Assembly: GCA_021786195.1 (NCBI GenBank)
Contig: JAJYNS010000076.1
Span: forward strand, 1-32,499
Source: Actinomycetes bacterium
GTDB taxonomy: Bacteria > Actinomycetota > Acidimicrobiia > Acidimicrobiales > Bog-793
Direction of reading: 5' to 3'
DNA length: 32,499 bases
Positions 1-7,340 of this stretch are shown here, piece by piece (the stretch's first letter is position 1; each line of letters starts with the position of its first letter). Below the pieces are notes generated by a model. The model worked only from the letters and a program-made list of their open reading frames with translations. It was not told where the DNA came from and searched no databases. The position numbers were made by a program, and so were the translations under genes.

Positions 1-2
1 TG

Positions 3-146
3 TACAACGTCTGCGCCGACCCCCGCCTCAACCACGAGGTGGAGGTCACGCCGGGAGTCCTCCAGGAACGCGCGGCCGAGCTCCTCCGAGACTTCTTCGC
101 CGGCCGCCGTGCTGCGCCCGCGGTCGCTCCCGACGCGATCGACTAG
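3..146 (+). CDS. tadA: tRNA adenosine(34) deaminase TadA, C-terminal fragment (5' truncated by window)
   Basis: Reading from base 3 gives 47 codons ending in TAG at 144-146. The peptide contains YNVCADPRLNHEVEV followed by a helix and RDFFAGRR. This matches the conserved C-terminal part of TadA as I know it: a 'DPRLNH' segment, then a 'GVL..E...LL..FF' helix. TadA deaminates A34 to inosine in tRNA-Arg(ACG). The catalytic His-Ala-Glu and Cys motifs would lie upstream of the window and cannot be checked. The gene directly precedes tRNA-Ser, 11 nt away. Another deaminase-fold protein is possible, but the tail fits TadA best. Confidence 0.72.
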   Translation, partial: YNVCADPRLNHEVEVTPGVLQERAAELLRDFFAGRRAAPAVAPDAID

Positions 147-157
147 CCTGGCCCGCC

Positions 158-246
158 GGAGGGATGCGAGAGCGGCCGAATCGGGCGGTCTCGAAAACCG
201 TTGTGGGTCATGCCCACCGTGGGTTCGAATCCCACTCCCTCCGCCA
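158..246 (+). tRNA. tRNA-Ser(CGA), with encoded CCA
   Basis: The acceptor stem GGAGGGA (158-164) pairs with TCCCTCC (236-242). G243 is the discriminator and CCA is encoded at 244-246. The anticodon stem CGGT/ACCG (186-189/197-200) closes the loop CTCGAAA, with anticodon CGA at 192-194, which reads UCG. A long variable arm follows, as expected of a class II tRNA. The T arm is GTGGG-TTCGAAT-CCCAC. The mature length of about 86 nt without CCA is normal for tRNA-Ser. No duplicate of the 3' end (an att signature) was found in the window. Confidence 0.97.
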
Positions 247-247
247 G

Positions 248-263
248 GGGGTCCTTACGAAAC
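248..263 (+). repeat. 16-bp inverted repeat, left copy
   Basis: GGGGTCCTTACGAAAC starts one base after the tRNA CCA end. The exact reverse complement lies at 8600-8615, just beyond the start of the DUF1016 gene. Flanking bases differ between the copies. The pair could mark the ends of a composite insertion or be a dispersed short repeat. I found no third copy. Confidence 0.6.
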
Positions 264-280
264 CGGGGACCTCGAGGTGA

Positions 281-327
281 CGATTCTCCCGGCCGGAGGC
301 GCCCGCAGGCCCTCCGGCCGGAGATCG
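281..327. repeat. Strong imperfect inverted repeat between tRNA-Ser and the transposase
   Basis: The arms 281-299 and 311-327 are complementary over 17 bp with two single-base bulges in the left arm. The core is GGCCGGAGG/CCTCCGGCC around an 11-nt loop. No T tract follows on either strand. It may act as a terminator for the tRNA transcript or the convergent transposase transcript, or be part of the mobile-element end. A separate 14-bp palindrome, GCCCGCCGGCGGGC, lies at 435-448 just past the transposase stop. Confidence 0.6.
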
Positions 328-477
328 TGGCAGTGGCGGCGCGCGATCGTGGCTCGCCTGGCTCCTGACGGCAGCGCAGATAGAGAGCACGCGGCTCCGG
401 CTGCGGATCCGCACGCACGGCACCAACACGAGGAGCCCGCCGGCGGGCGGGCTGGTGCGATGCGTTGCGTCGAGAGC

Positions 478-2190
478 TCAGGCGGCTGCTGGCGGCCCGG
501 TGCTCGCCGGCGGGGCGGCCGCCGGGTCGATCTCCTCGAAGCCGAGGTCCTCGGGGTCGAGGTGGGTAAGGAGGTCGGTGCGGTCCCCGGTGCGCGCCGC
601 CCAGGCCCGCAGGCAGCGCAGGTTCGCCGCTGCCTGGGCGATGACCACCATGAGCCCCGTCTTCACGAGGCCGACGACGTGGGTCCAGCCGCGGCGGACG
701 TTCTCGGTCTTCGAGCTCTTGAGCGTCCCGAAGGCGCCCTCGACGCGGCTTCGGCGGACGTAGGCCGCAATCCAGGCGTCGCTTCCCCAGTAGTGGCGCT
801 GGCGGATCTTCGGCGTCACGTCGCCGGGGATGCCGATCGTGCGCTGGCGGCAGGCCTTCGGTGCCGTGGCGCGCTCGGGCGGGTTCTCGACCTTCGGCGT
901 GCCAGGCGGGAGGAACTGCGAGACCGGGCAGTTGGCACAGACGCGCATCCCGGCCTGGGCGGGGCACTCGAAGCGCTCGGTGCCGTTCGCATCCGCGCCC
1001 CGCGTGCGGCGGAACGCCCAAGTCTTGCGCTCGGCGATCGCCGCGCGGAACGCCTCAAGCTCGCGCACTTTCTCCGCGTGCTCGGCGCGCTCGGAGGGCG
1101 TCGCGTTCTTCTTGAGCTTCGGCACCGACAGCTGGGCGGGCCGGGAGATGACCTCGAGGTGTTCCGGGGTCATCGGACAGTGCGCCCAACCGTCGATCAT
1201 CTTGACGCCCTCGAAGTCGTGCACCCCGTGGTCGTTGCGGTGCAGGTCGCAGATCTGCTCGATGTGGCGGGCTCGCAGCTCATAGGCCCAGTGCTCGGGG
1301 AGCGCGTAGGAGAAGCCCCGGTCGTCCGCGAGCTCGGTGACCGGGGTGCCCTTCTCAAGCAGGCCGTCGATGAGCCCGAGGGCGGGCGCGACGGTGCTCG
1401 CATTGGCCGGGACGAGGCTGATGCGCTCGACCAGCAGAGGCAGGTCGACCTTCGAGTCCTGGGGCGCGAGGCGGGTGAGGGAGACGAGCTTGTAGCCGAA
1501 GAGCTTGTTCGTCCGATTGTCGTAGGTGCGCGTCCGATAGCCCCAGCGGGCGTCGACGTCGAAAGAGTAGCCGGTCTCCTCGGTCACCTTGGCGAGCACC
1601 TCGTCGGTGACCTCGCGGCCGTTCAGCTCCACCTCGGAGGGCTGGCCGTCGTCGTCACTCGCTATGGCCGCAAGGGCGGGCGCGCCCGGTGCCTTCGGGC
1701 GGCGCTTGCCCCGGGCTGCGGAGTCGATGCCACTGTCGTCGAGGGCGTAGGCGCCCGTCGACGGGAGGTGCGTCGGCATCGTCGCCGCGAGCAGGTGATC
1801 GAAGACGGCCTGCAAGGCGGCAGCGCGCTCCTCCCGGTCGGCTGCGGACAGCTCCGGGGCCCGGTCCTCGGTGAAGGCGAGCTTTGACTCGATGGCCTCG
1901 AGGAGGTAGCGCACCTGGCGGATGGTGATGGCCCGGGTGCCCTTCCGGATCCCGAGGGCGACTTGGTACGAGCGCGCCAGGTCGCGGGTCAACAGCTCGT
2001 GCACGAGGCTGAGCGCGAGCGTCTTCTTCTCCGCCACCGTGCAGAGCAACCCGGCGAGGAAGACGTCGACGCCGAGCTGCCGGGGCCGGCCGCCCTTGCC
2101 ATCCGGTCGCAGCAGCGCCTCGAGCTCGTCGTGCACGCCCGAGCGGTGCACGAGCTCGAGCGACCGGGCGAACGCACAACGCCGGATCAT
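478..2190 (-). CDS. DDE-type transposase, IS1182/IS4-like
   Basis: This is a 570-residue protein. The chosen ATG (2190-2188) overlaps the TGA of the upstream gene as ATGA, so the longer upstream reading is not used. A likely DDE triad can be read: D151/D152 in ALDDSGID, D289/D290 in ELADDRGFS, and E484 in RSRVEGAFGTLKSS, the last being the typical 'R..VE..FG.LK' block of IS1182/IS4-type transposases. Between the second D and the E lies an insert with candidate zinc ligands C409, C418, C421 and C447. The N-terminal 100 residues resemble the helical DNA-binding part of these enzymes. It probably catalyses DNA strand transfer for the module it shares with the upstream recombinase-like gene. The frame is intact, so it may be active. 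The family assignment is by eye. Confidence 0.8.
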   Translation of the reverse strand: MIRRCAFARSLELVHRSGVHDELEALLRPDGKGGRPRQLGVDVFLAGLLCTVAEKKTLALSLVHELLTRDLARSYQVALGIRKGTRAITIRQVRYLLEAIESKLAFTEDRAPELSAADREERAAALQAVFDHLLAATMPTHLPSTGAYALDDSGIDSAARGKRRPKAPGAPALAAIASDDDGQPSEVELNGREVTDEVLAKVTEETGYSFDVDARWGYRTRTYDNRTNKLFGYKLVSLTRLAPQDSKVDLPLLVERISLVPANASTVAPALGLIDGLLEKGTPVTELADDRGFSYALPEHWAYELRARHIEQICDLHRNDHGVHDFEGVKMIDGWAHCPMTPEHLEVISRPAQLSVPKLKKNATPSERAEHAEKVRELEAFRAAIAERKTWAFRRTRGADANGTERFECPAQAGMRVCANCPVSQFLPPGTPKVENPPERATAPKACRQRTIGIPGDVTPKIRQRHYWGSDAWIAAYVRRSRVEGAFGTLKSSKTENVRRGWTHVVGLVKTGLMVVIAQAAANLRCLRAWAARTGDRTDLLTHLDPEDLGFEEIDPAAAPPASTGPPAAA

Positions 2191-4013
2191 GACCGGCCCC
2201 GCTCGTCGGTGCCGAGCACCGCCTCGAGGTGGGCGAGCGCGGCGGCGACCTCGGCCGGTTCCGGTGCCGGGCAGTGCACGAGCAGGTCGGTGAGTGAGCG
2301 CGCCGAGCGCAGGCCCGCCGCGCTGAGGAGCGCCCCGAGCGGCACCCGCGCGCACATGGCGGCGACGAGCCAGGTGGCACGGAGTCGATTGACCTCGATG
2401 GCGACACGCTCGCCAACACGCGCCGTGACGGCGTGCTCCATGACCGGCGTCGTGATGTTGCGCCGGGTCGCGCTCCGCCCGAGGATCGGCGCGCTCTTGC
2501 CCCGGCGCGCCGCGTCGTGCGACGCGAGCGCCTCGCGCACGAGCGGCTCATACGCGCGGCGCACGACGACGGTGCGCGGCCGCTCGCTGCCCCCGACGCG
2601 CACTGCGAGCACCGGCGCTTCGCCGGGGAGCTCGAGGTCGGAGAAGCTCGAGCGGTCGGTGTTACGCAGGTCGCGCCCATCAAGGCCGGCGCCGAGGCCG
2701 AGGCCGACGACGAAACTCAGCTCACGACGCCGAGCCTCGCTCGGCTGGTGGCGCGCCAGGCGGACAAGCGCCGCGCACTCGGTCGCCGAGTAGGGCCCGG
2801 CGACGGGTTGGTAGGCGATGCGGGTGGCGGCGGTGCGGGGATCGAGCGAGCGCAGCGCCCGACGCAGCACCGCTCGCCGGGTCGCCCGGGAGGAGTCGGC
2901 GACACCGTCTCTGCGCAGCTGCTCGTCGTAGGCGTCGATGAGGCTGCCGCCGGGGCCAGTCTCGAGCAGCTCGTCGAGCGCGAGCGGAGCGTTCGGGTCT
3001 GGGCGACCCGGTCGCTCGTCCGCCCAGCAGAGGAAGCCGACGAGCACCGCGGCGGGACCGCCGACGGCCCCTCGGCTGGCCGGCGCGAAGCCGACGATGA
3101 GCCGCTCCCAGACAGGGCGAAGCTCCGCCCACGGCGCGGCAGCCAGGCGCTTTGGGCGGTACGTGGCGATGGCCTCGGCGACACCCGGGACCAGAGCTGC
3201 CGGGTTGACCTCGGCGATACGCGGCCTGCTGTCAGCCTCTGCAGCAGCGGCCATGGCTGCCCGGGCGTGCCGCAGGGCCGCGGCACGACTCGGGCGGCTG
3301 GTGCGCGCCGTTTCCGGCGCGCGGTGCGTCTCAGCAGGAGTCTTCTCGGCGACCTCCTCCGCGGCGTTGACCAGGTCGAGAGCGCTCACGAGCGCGTCGA
3401 TCTCCGACGGGTCGGCGATGGTGCCGGCACCCCCGCTCCGTGCACACGCCGCATTTGTCCTGGTCAGGCCTTCCAGAGGTTCGAGGTCCTCTCGACGAAG
3501 CGGGCGGCCCGTGAGCTGCGCGAAGGCGCCGGCCCCGGCGGCGATGCCGCAGCCGGAGGCGTGGAGCGCGGCCGCGACTCGGGAGACCGCACCGACGGGC
3601 TCCTGGCGTCGGCACCGGTCACGGGCCTCGATGGGCGTCGTACCAGTGATGGCCTGAGCGATGCGCTGGAGGTCGGCACGGTGGTTCTCCCGGGTCTTTC
3701 GCGCCTTGCCTGCAGCCGCGAGGCGGGCGAGGTGCGCGTCGATGGCTACGCGAGAGAGCAGTCGTCCGAGGTCGGGAGCGGCGGTCCTGTCCCAGCCGGA
3801 GGGCCCAGCGAGGAACAGGCACAGCCGCGAGGCGAGGCCCTTCGCGTCCTCCGGGTCCTGCGGCCGCGCCCCGAGCACCGCGGCACGCACGGCTGCCGCG
3901 GCGAGCGCCCAGTCCTCGGCGCGCAGGCAGCTCGGCGTGTAGCGCTCGAGGCGCGCAATGACAGCGGCCGCCGCTTCCGGCTGAGCGCTTGGCGACGTTG
4001 TCACCCCTGTCAC
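2187..4013 (-). CDS. Tyrosine-recombinase-fold protein lacking most catalytic residues, coupled to the transposase
   Basis: This is a 608-residue protein, GTG start at 4013 (GTG at 4004 is an alternative). Residues about 403-580 resemble the catalytic domain of phage-type integrases. LSFVVGLGLGAGLDGRDL (432-449) aligns with box I, but the catalytic Arg of 'TGLR..EL' is Asp. VNRLRATW (541-548) aligns with 'HxLRHT', keeping R545 with Asn for His. The 'LGHxS..TT..Y' region reads AAGLRSARSLTDLL, with no His and no nucleophilic Tyr. The N-terminal 400 residues are Ala/Arg-rich and helical, perhaps a core-binding region, and I do not recognise them. The stop overlaps the transposase start by 4 nt, so the two are likely translated together. 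A DNA-binding or target-choice partner of the transposase is the inference. A wholly unrelated protein cannot be excluded. Confidence 0.55.
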   Translation of the reverse strand: MTGVTTSPSAQPEAAAAVIARLERYTPSCLRAEDWALAAAAVRAAVLGARPQDPEDAKGLASRLCLFLAGPSGWDRTAAPDLGRLLSRVAIDAHLARLAAAGKARKTRENHRADLQRIAQAITGTTPIEARDRCRRQEPVGAVSRVAAALHASGCGIAAGAGAFAQLTGRPLRREDLEPLEGLTRTNAACARSGGAGTIADPSEIDALVSALDLVNAAEEVAEKTPAETHRAPETARTSRPSRAAALRHARAAMAAAAEADSRPRIAEVNPAALVPGVAEAIATYRPKRLAAAPWAELRPVWERLIVGFAPASRGAVGGPAAVLVGFLCWADERPGRPDPNAPLALDELLETGPGGSLIDAYDEQLRRDGVADSSRATRRAVLRRALRSLDPRTAATRIAYQPVAGPYSATECAALVRLARHQPSEARRRELSFVVGLGLGAGLDGRDLRNTDRSSFSDLELPGEAPVLAVRVGGSERPRTVVVRRAYEPLVREALASHDAARRGKSAPILGRSATRRNITTPVMEHAVTARVGERVAIEVNRLRATWLVAAMCARVPLGALLSAAGLRSARSLTDLLVHCPAPEPAEVAAALAHLEAVLGTDERGRS

Positions 4014-4191
4014 GGTCCGCGTCCCGACCGGCCGGGCAGACGGCAGATCTCAGATGCCTCGTGGACCCCCCCGACCCGACGAGAGGCTCGCGAGCACAGT
4101 CCTCGCCGGCGACCCCCGTCACCATTACTGTCGGAAGCAGCCGGGTGGACGCTCGTCCCGAAACGCCGCGCACCACGGCGCCGAGAATCTT

Positions 4192-4218
4192 GGAACCGCA
4201 GGGCCGCTCGTGCGAATA
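4192..4218 (+). promoter_or_regulatory. Candidate ECF-type promoter upstream of the sigma-factor gene
   Basis: GGAAC (4192-4196), a 16-nt spacer and CGAATA (4213-4218) end 8 nt before the ATG at 4227. GGAAC about 16 nt from a CG-starting -10 element is the common form of ECF-sigma promoters. The position suggests autoregulation and an almost leaderless mRNA. It is read by eye and unproven. Confidence 0.45.
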
Positions 4219-4226
4219 CACACGTG

Positions 4227-4835
4227 ATGGACGTTGACGACGCGAGCGTGATCGAGGCGGCACGGACGACCCCGGAGGCCTTCGGCGTGCTGTTCGAGCG
4301 GCTCTTCGACCGCGTCCATCGCTTCTGTGCGCGTCGGGTGGGCTCGGCGCGTGCCGAGGACCTCGCGGGCGAGACTTTTCGCCGGGCATTCGAGGCGCGC
4401 TGCAGCTACGACTTAGAGCGGCCGAGCGCGCTCCCGTGGCTATTCGGCATCGCCATGAACCTCGTCCGCTCGGAACTGCGCGCGGGCGTTACCCAGGACC
4501 AAGCACTCGCCCGGTTCGCGGTACTCGCGCAGGTCACCGTCCCGGACCCCGCTGGGGACGTCGTCAGCCTCCTCGATGCAAAGGTTCGGCTCGCGACGGT
4601 TGCCCGTCTGCTGTCGAGCCTTCTAAGGGACGACGTCGAGCTAAGGGACGACGTCGAGGCGCTGCTTCTCCACGTCTGGGACGAGCTCTCTTATGCGGAT
4701 GTCGCCACCGTCCTGAACGTTCCCGTCGGCACCGTTCGTTCCCGTCTCAGCAGGCTGCGGCGGCGCCTCGACGCCCTCACATCACCGGGCACTCAGCATC
4801 CGGACGAGCTCCGGACCGGAATCGGAGGTCAGTAG
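4227..4835 (+). CDS. ECF-type RNA polymerase sigma factor
   Basis: This is a 202-residue protein. Sigma-70 region 2 spans about residues 18-85: FGVLFERLFDRVHRFCARRVG, then AEDLAGETFRRAFE and WLFGIAMNLVRSELR. Region 4 spans about 145-190, with ELSYADVATVLNVPVGTVRSRLSRLRRRL as its helix-turn-helix. The protein should direct RNA polymerase to a dedicated promoter set, likely including its own. The ATG at 4227 was chosen because region 2 follows directly; a GTG at 4224 is also in frame. The TAG stop abuts the ATG of the next gene, a membrane partner. An exact 18-bp tandem duplication (4623-4658) inserts six residues just ahead of region 4. The gene is divergent from the recombinase-like gene. Confidence 0.92.
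   Translation: MDVDDASVIEAARTTPEAFGVLFERLFDRVHRFCARRVGSARAEDLAGETFRRAFEARCSYDLERPSALPWLFGIAMNLVRSELRAGVTQDQALARFAVLAQVTVPDPAGDVVSLLDAKVRLATVARLLSSLLRDDVELRDDVEALLLHVWDELSYADVATVLNVPVGTVRSRLSRLRRRLDALTSPGTQHPDELRTGIGGQ
4623..4658 (+). repeat. 18-bp exact tandem duplication inside the sigma-factor gene
   Basis: CTAAGGGACGACGTCGAG occurs twice in direct succession (4623-4640, 4641-4658), in frame, giving LRDDVE-LRDDVE. With one copy the linker would read 'SLLRDDVEALLLHVW', close to the usual spacing before sigma region 4. Confidence 0.95.
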
Positions 4836-5762
4836 ATGGACTCGCCCCTGGAACTCGTCAAGCAGCTCGAGCCCACGATCGAGCCTCCCACTGATGCGGC
4901 ACGTGCCGAACAACGGGCTTTGCTCGAGCACCTCATGGTCACAGCCGGAGGCGCGCCCATCACGCGGCCTCGCGTTCGTTCTCATCGCGCCGGGACGATC
5001 GTCGGCGCGGTCGGGGTGGCGCTGGCGCTCGTGGGCGGTGGAATGGCCGCCGCAGCGGCACTCGCGAGCTCTCCCACGCCCCACCAGGCCGCGGTCATCT
5101 ACGAGCACGGCTATCCGAACCATGGTGCGCAACGCACCCCGGGCAGTCGGCCAACGTTGAACGCCGAGATGGTCCTCTGCGACTACGCAAGCCTGACGAG
5201 CCTGCCCACCAGTGTTCGCGACGGCGTTCCCGGAGAAGGGTTTGCTTCGGCGGCGGCGCTCACGACGCCGCTGACGGCCGACATGTTGAGCGCCGCCTGC
5301 GATCACGTCATGACGACCGGCGCGACCGTTCCAGCCGTTACCCCGGCGACCCTATGTGTCACCGGGGCACCGAGCGCTCAGACCGGCACTCCGGCCGGCT
5401 GGCCGATCGTCGTTCTCGGTGCGAGCTCGTGCGCGACGGCGGGTGCCAAGGAGGCGCCGGCGGATCTGATCGATCAGGTCAACCAACGTCGAAACACCGA
5501 GGCGGCGATCGATGCTGTTCCCCAACCGTGCCCAACGGAGAGCCAAGCGGTGACCTGGGTCCGCCAGCAGTTGTCGGCGCTGAAAGTAGACATGCAGGTA
5601 AGCGCGTGGAACAGCGGATCGGCGGGTTCCTGCTACACGCCGAGCGTGCAGTGGTGGCAGCCGAACAGCACGCTCCCGATGGTCGAAGTCACCGCCTCTC
5701 AGGAGCTGGGGGCAGCTCCAGGCTCGTCGTCATCCCCGCCGACAACGACGGTTGCTCCCTGA
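4836..5762 (+). CDS. Single-pass membrane protein, probable partner or regulator of the ECF sigma factor
   Basis: This is a 308-residue protein whose ATG directly follows the sigma-factor stop. The N-terminal ~50 residues are cytoplasmic-looking. A hydrophobic segment follows at about 51-77 (TIVGAVGVALALVGGGMAAAAALA), then a ~230-residue extracytoplasmic region ending in a Pro/Thr-rich tail. No zinc-binding anti-sigma HxxxCxxC motif is seen. Actinobacterial ECF operons often carry a membrane protein of this plan in the second position (the 'CU044_5270' type), which is the basis for the proposed role. Several Cys residues in the outer part could form disulfides. Direct sigma binding is inferred only from operon structure. 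Confidence 0.65.
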   Translation: MDSPLELVKQLEPTIEPPTDAARAEQRALLEHLMVTAGGAPITRPRVRSHRAGTIVGAVGVALALVGGGMAAAAALASSPTPHQAAVIYEHGYPNHGAQRTPGSRPTLNAEMVLCDYASLTSLPTSVRDGVPGEGFASAAALTTPLTADMLSAACDHVMTTGATVPAVTPATLCVTGAPSAQTGTPAGWPIVVLGASSCATAGAKEAPADLIDQVNQRRNTEAAIDAVPQPCPTESQAVTWVRQQLSALKVDMQVSAWNSGSAGSCYTPSVQWWQPNSTLPMVEVTASQELGAAPGSSSSPPTTTVAP

Positions 5763-6117
5763 CAGGGGTGCAGGTCGTCCATTCAGGGTTCGACGAATCG
5801 CGGCTTCGGTGCGGGCATCCCGATTGGGCGGGCTGCCCTCCCTGCAGGTACGCCGAAGGGCAACGACACTCCTCCTGTCTGAGCCTCGGCGTCAGACTGG
5901 ACCGAGCTCCACTTGCATCGCCCCGCGAACCTTGGGCGGATGCGGATGACCGGCAAAGGCACTCCGCAGTGCGGGCTGCTCACGCTCTTCCGCAGCCAAG
6001 GGACCAGTGGCCACTCACCTCGTTGGGCAGTCAGGGTCCTGGGTTGGTGGCCTTGGCGCCAGCCGGGGCCCACGGACCGCCGGACTGGCCGCGCTTCGGA
6101 GCAGCCGACGAACCTCT
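5763..6117. other. Intergenic region, 355 bp, no gene seen
   Basis: Open frames here have no plausible start or family signature. A short dyad, GCACT-CCGC-AGTGC (5959-5972), is the only structure noted. No clear terminator for the sigma operon or promoter for the next gene was found. Confidence 0.5.
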
Positions 6118-7164
6118 ATGGTCCGGCTCATGCTCCGGAGGCGCACGTTCGCAATCGCAGCGCCCGCCGCCGCCGTTCTGGCGGTGCTGATGTCGGTGCC
6201 GAGCGCAGCGCTGGCGGCAGCGACCCCCGAGGTGGCGTCCCACGCGCGGCTCGCCGCTCCGCGCCCGGCGCGGCTCTCGCGCTGCGGCGACGCTCAACTC
6301 GCCCTCGGTGGCCTCGGCCTCGACAATGCCGGCGGGACCAACGTCGCCACGCTGCTGGTGGCAAACGTCTCGAAGACCGCCTGCTTCGTCGAGGGACGGC
6401 CGAGGTTGTCGTTCGACGATGGCGCCGGCAAGGTCGTCCAGACCTCGATCGGGGATTGGGGACCGGGCGCGGCCTTTGCTGCGCCAGCGCCTGTCGCGCT
6501 CGCTCCCGGCGCTCGTGCAGGCTTCGTGTTCACCGACCTCGCGCACAATGCTTCCGACCTCCTCTGTCGCTCGGTGGCCAGGCTTCGCGTCCAGCTTCCT
6601 CGCGTCGCTGGCTCTCTTTCGACGCCGCTCACCTTTGACCCGGCATCGTTCGAGATCTGTGGCCCCCCTGGGACGCCGATCGCGGTGCAGGTGTCCTCAC
6701 TCGTCCCCGGGGCTGCCGTGATGACCTACGCAAGCGAGCTACCGGCGTGCGCCGCCGGAGGGTTTGTCGTCAAGCTCGGCGCCGCCCGCGGGGCGGCGGG
6801 CACGGCGGCGCTCACCGCAACGCTCGTGAGTCGGAACGCAACCTGCGTCCTCGACGGGTACCCGAACGTGCTCCTCTCGGGACGCTCGGGCAGGACCGTG
6901 CTGCGACTGATCCCCGGCAAAGTCGTCATGGCGCTGCCGAACCCCGCACTTCCGCGCCCTATCACCATCGTCCCGGGGGCGGGGGCACAGTTCCAGCTCG
7001 CCGCCGGAGACTTCCGCCAGACGGCCAACGGCAACGCCGGCGAGTGTCCCGTCTCTACCGCACTGCGGGTTGGTTTCCCCGGTGGGGGAACGCTCACCAT
7101 CCACCGCCGTCTTCGTCTCTGCGCCTTCGGCGGCGTCGGGGCGTTCACCGCGTCGGCGCCGTAG
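6118..7164 (+). CDS. Secreted protein with two DUF4232 domains
   Basis: This is a 348-residue protein. The ATG at 6118 gives a good signal peptide: MVRLMLRRR, a hydrophobic core and SAALA/ATP at about residue 33. Two tandem domains follow, about 50-180 and 205-345. Each begins near a Cys after 'L/ELPAC' or 'LSRC', has a Gly/Ala-rich strand, an 'N.s..tC.l.GyP/rP' block (NVSKTACFVEGRPRL; SRNATCVLDGYPNVLL) and a late Cys. This is the DUF4232 pattern of actinobacterial exported proteins, whose function is unknown. Paired Cys suggest extracytoplasmic disulfides. It lies 355 bp after the sigma-factor partner on the same strand, so it might belong to the sigma regulon, but no promoter match supports that. 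Confidence 0.8.
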   Translation: MVRLMLRRRTFAIAAPAAAVLAVLMSVPSAALAAATPEVASHARLAAPRPARLSRCGDAQLALGGLGLDNAGGTNVATLLVANVSKTACFVEGRPRLSFDDGAGKVVQTSIGDWGPGAAFAAPAPVALAPGARAGFVFTDLAHNASDLLCRSVARLRVQLPRVAGSLSTPLTFDPASFEICGPPGTPIAVQVSSLVPGAAVMTYASELPACAAGGFVVKLGAARGAAGTAALTATLVSRNATCVLDGYPNVLLSGRSGRTVLRLIPGKVVMALPNPALPRPITIVPGAGAQFQLAAGDFRQTANGNAGECPVSTALRVGFPGGGTLTIHRRLRLCAFGGVGAFTASAP

Positions 7165-7240
7165 TTGGAGCGCCGCGAGCGGTCGCTGCGGCGAGCGCTC
7201 AGGCAGGTTGAGGCTCGCATCGGTCGGGGTCCAGGCCAGA

Positions 7241-7306
7241 AGGCGATAGCTCAGCGCTGGGAAGTCCGACAGGTGGGGCTCGCCGCGGCGCGTTCGACTA
7301 TCGCCT
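7241..7306. repeat. 9-bp inverted repeat in the convergent intergenic region
   Basis: AGGCGATAG (7241-7249) is the reverse complement of CTATCGCCT (7298-7306), with 48 nt between. A T6 run follows at 7326-7331 inside a second dyad, GTGAGC (7314-7319) / GCTCAC (7339-7344). The region lies between two convergent genes and may end transcripts from either side, though neither hairpin is canonical. Confidence 0.4.
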
Positions 7307-7340
7307 GTGCCTCGTGAGCAGCCTCTTTTTTGGGACCGGC

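Noticed and set aside
208-429. Minus-strand frame reading GVGFEPTVGMTHNGF or WDSNPRWA
   Set aside because: This is tRNA-Ser translated backwards, a known source of false proteins.
109-1887. Long plus-strand open frame over the transposase
   Set aside because: It runs opposite the clear DDE transposase and through the tRNA. Its composition is that of an antisense shadow in high-GC DNA.
158-4226. Site-specific integration of the module into the tRNA-Ser 3' end
   Set aside because: No second copy of the tRNA 3' end is found in the window, and the recombinase-like protein lacks catalytic residues. Adjacency alone is not enough.
5466-5477. 12-bp palindrome CTGATCGATCAG inside the sigma partner gene
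   Set aside because: Short, built from GATC repeats, and expected at this size by chance. No supporting context.
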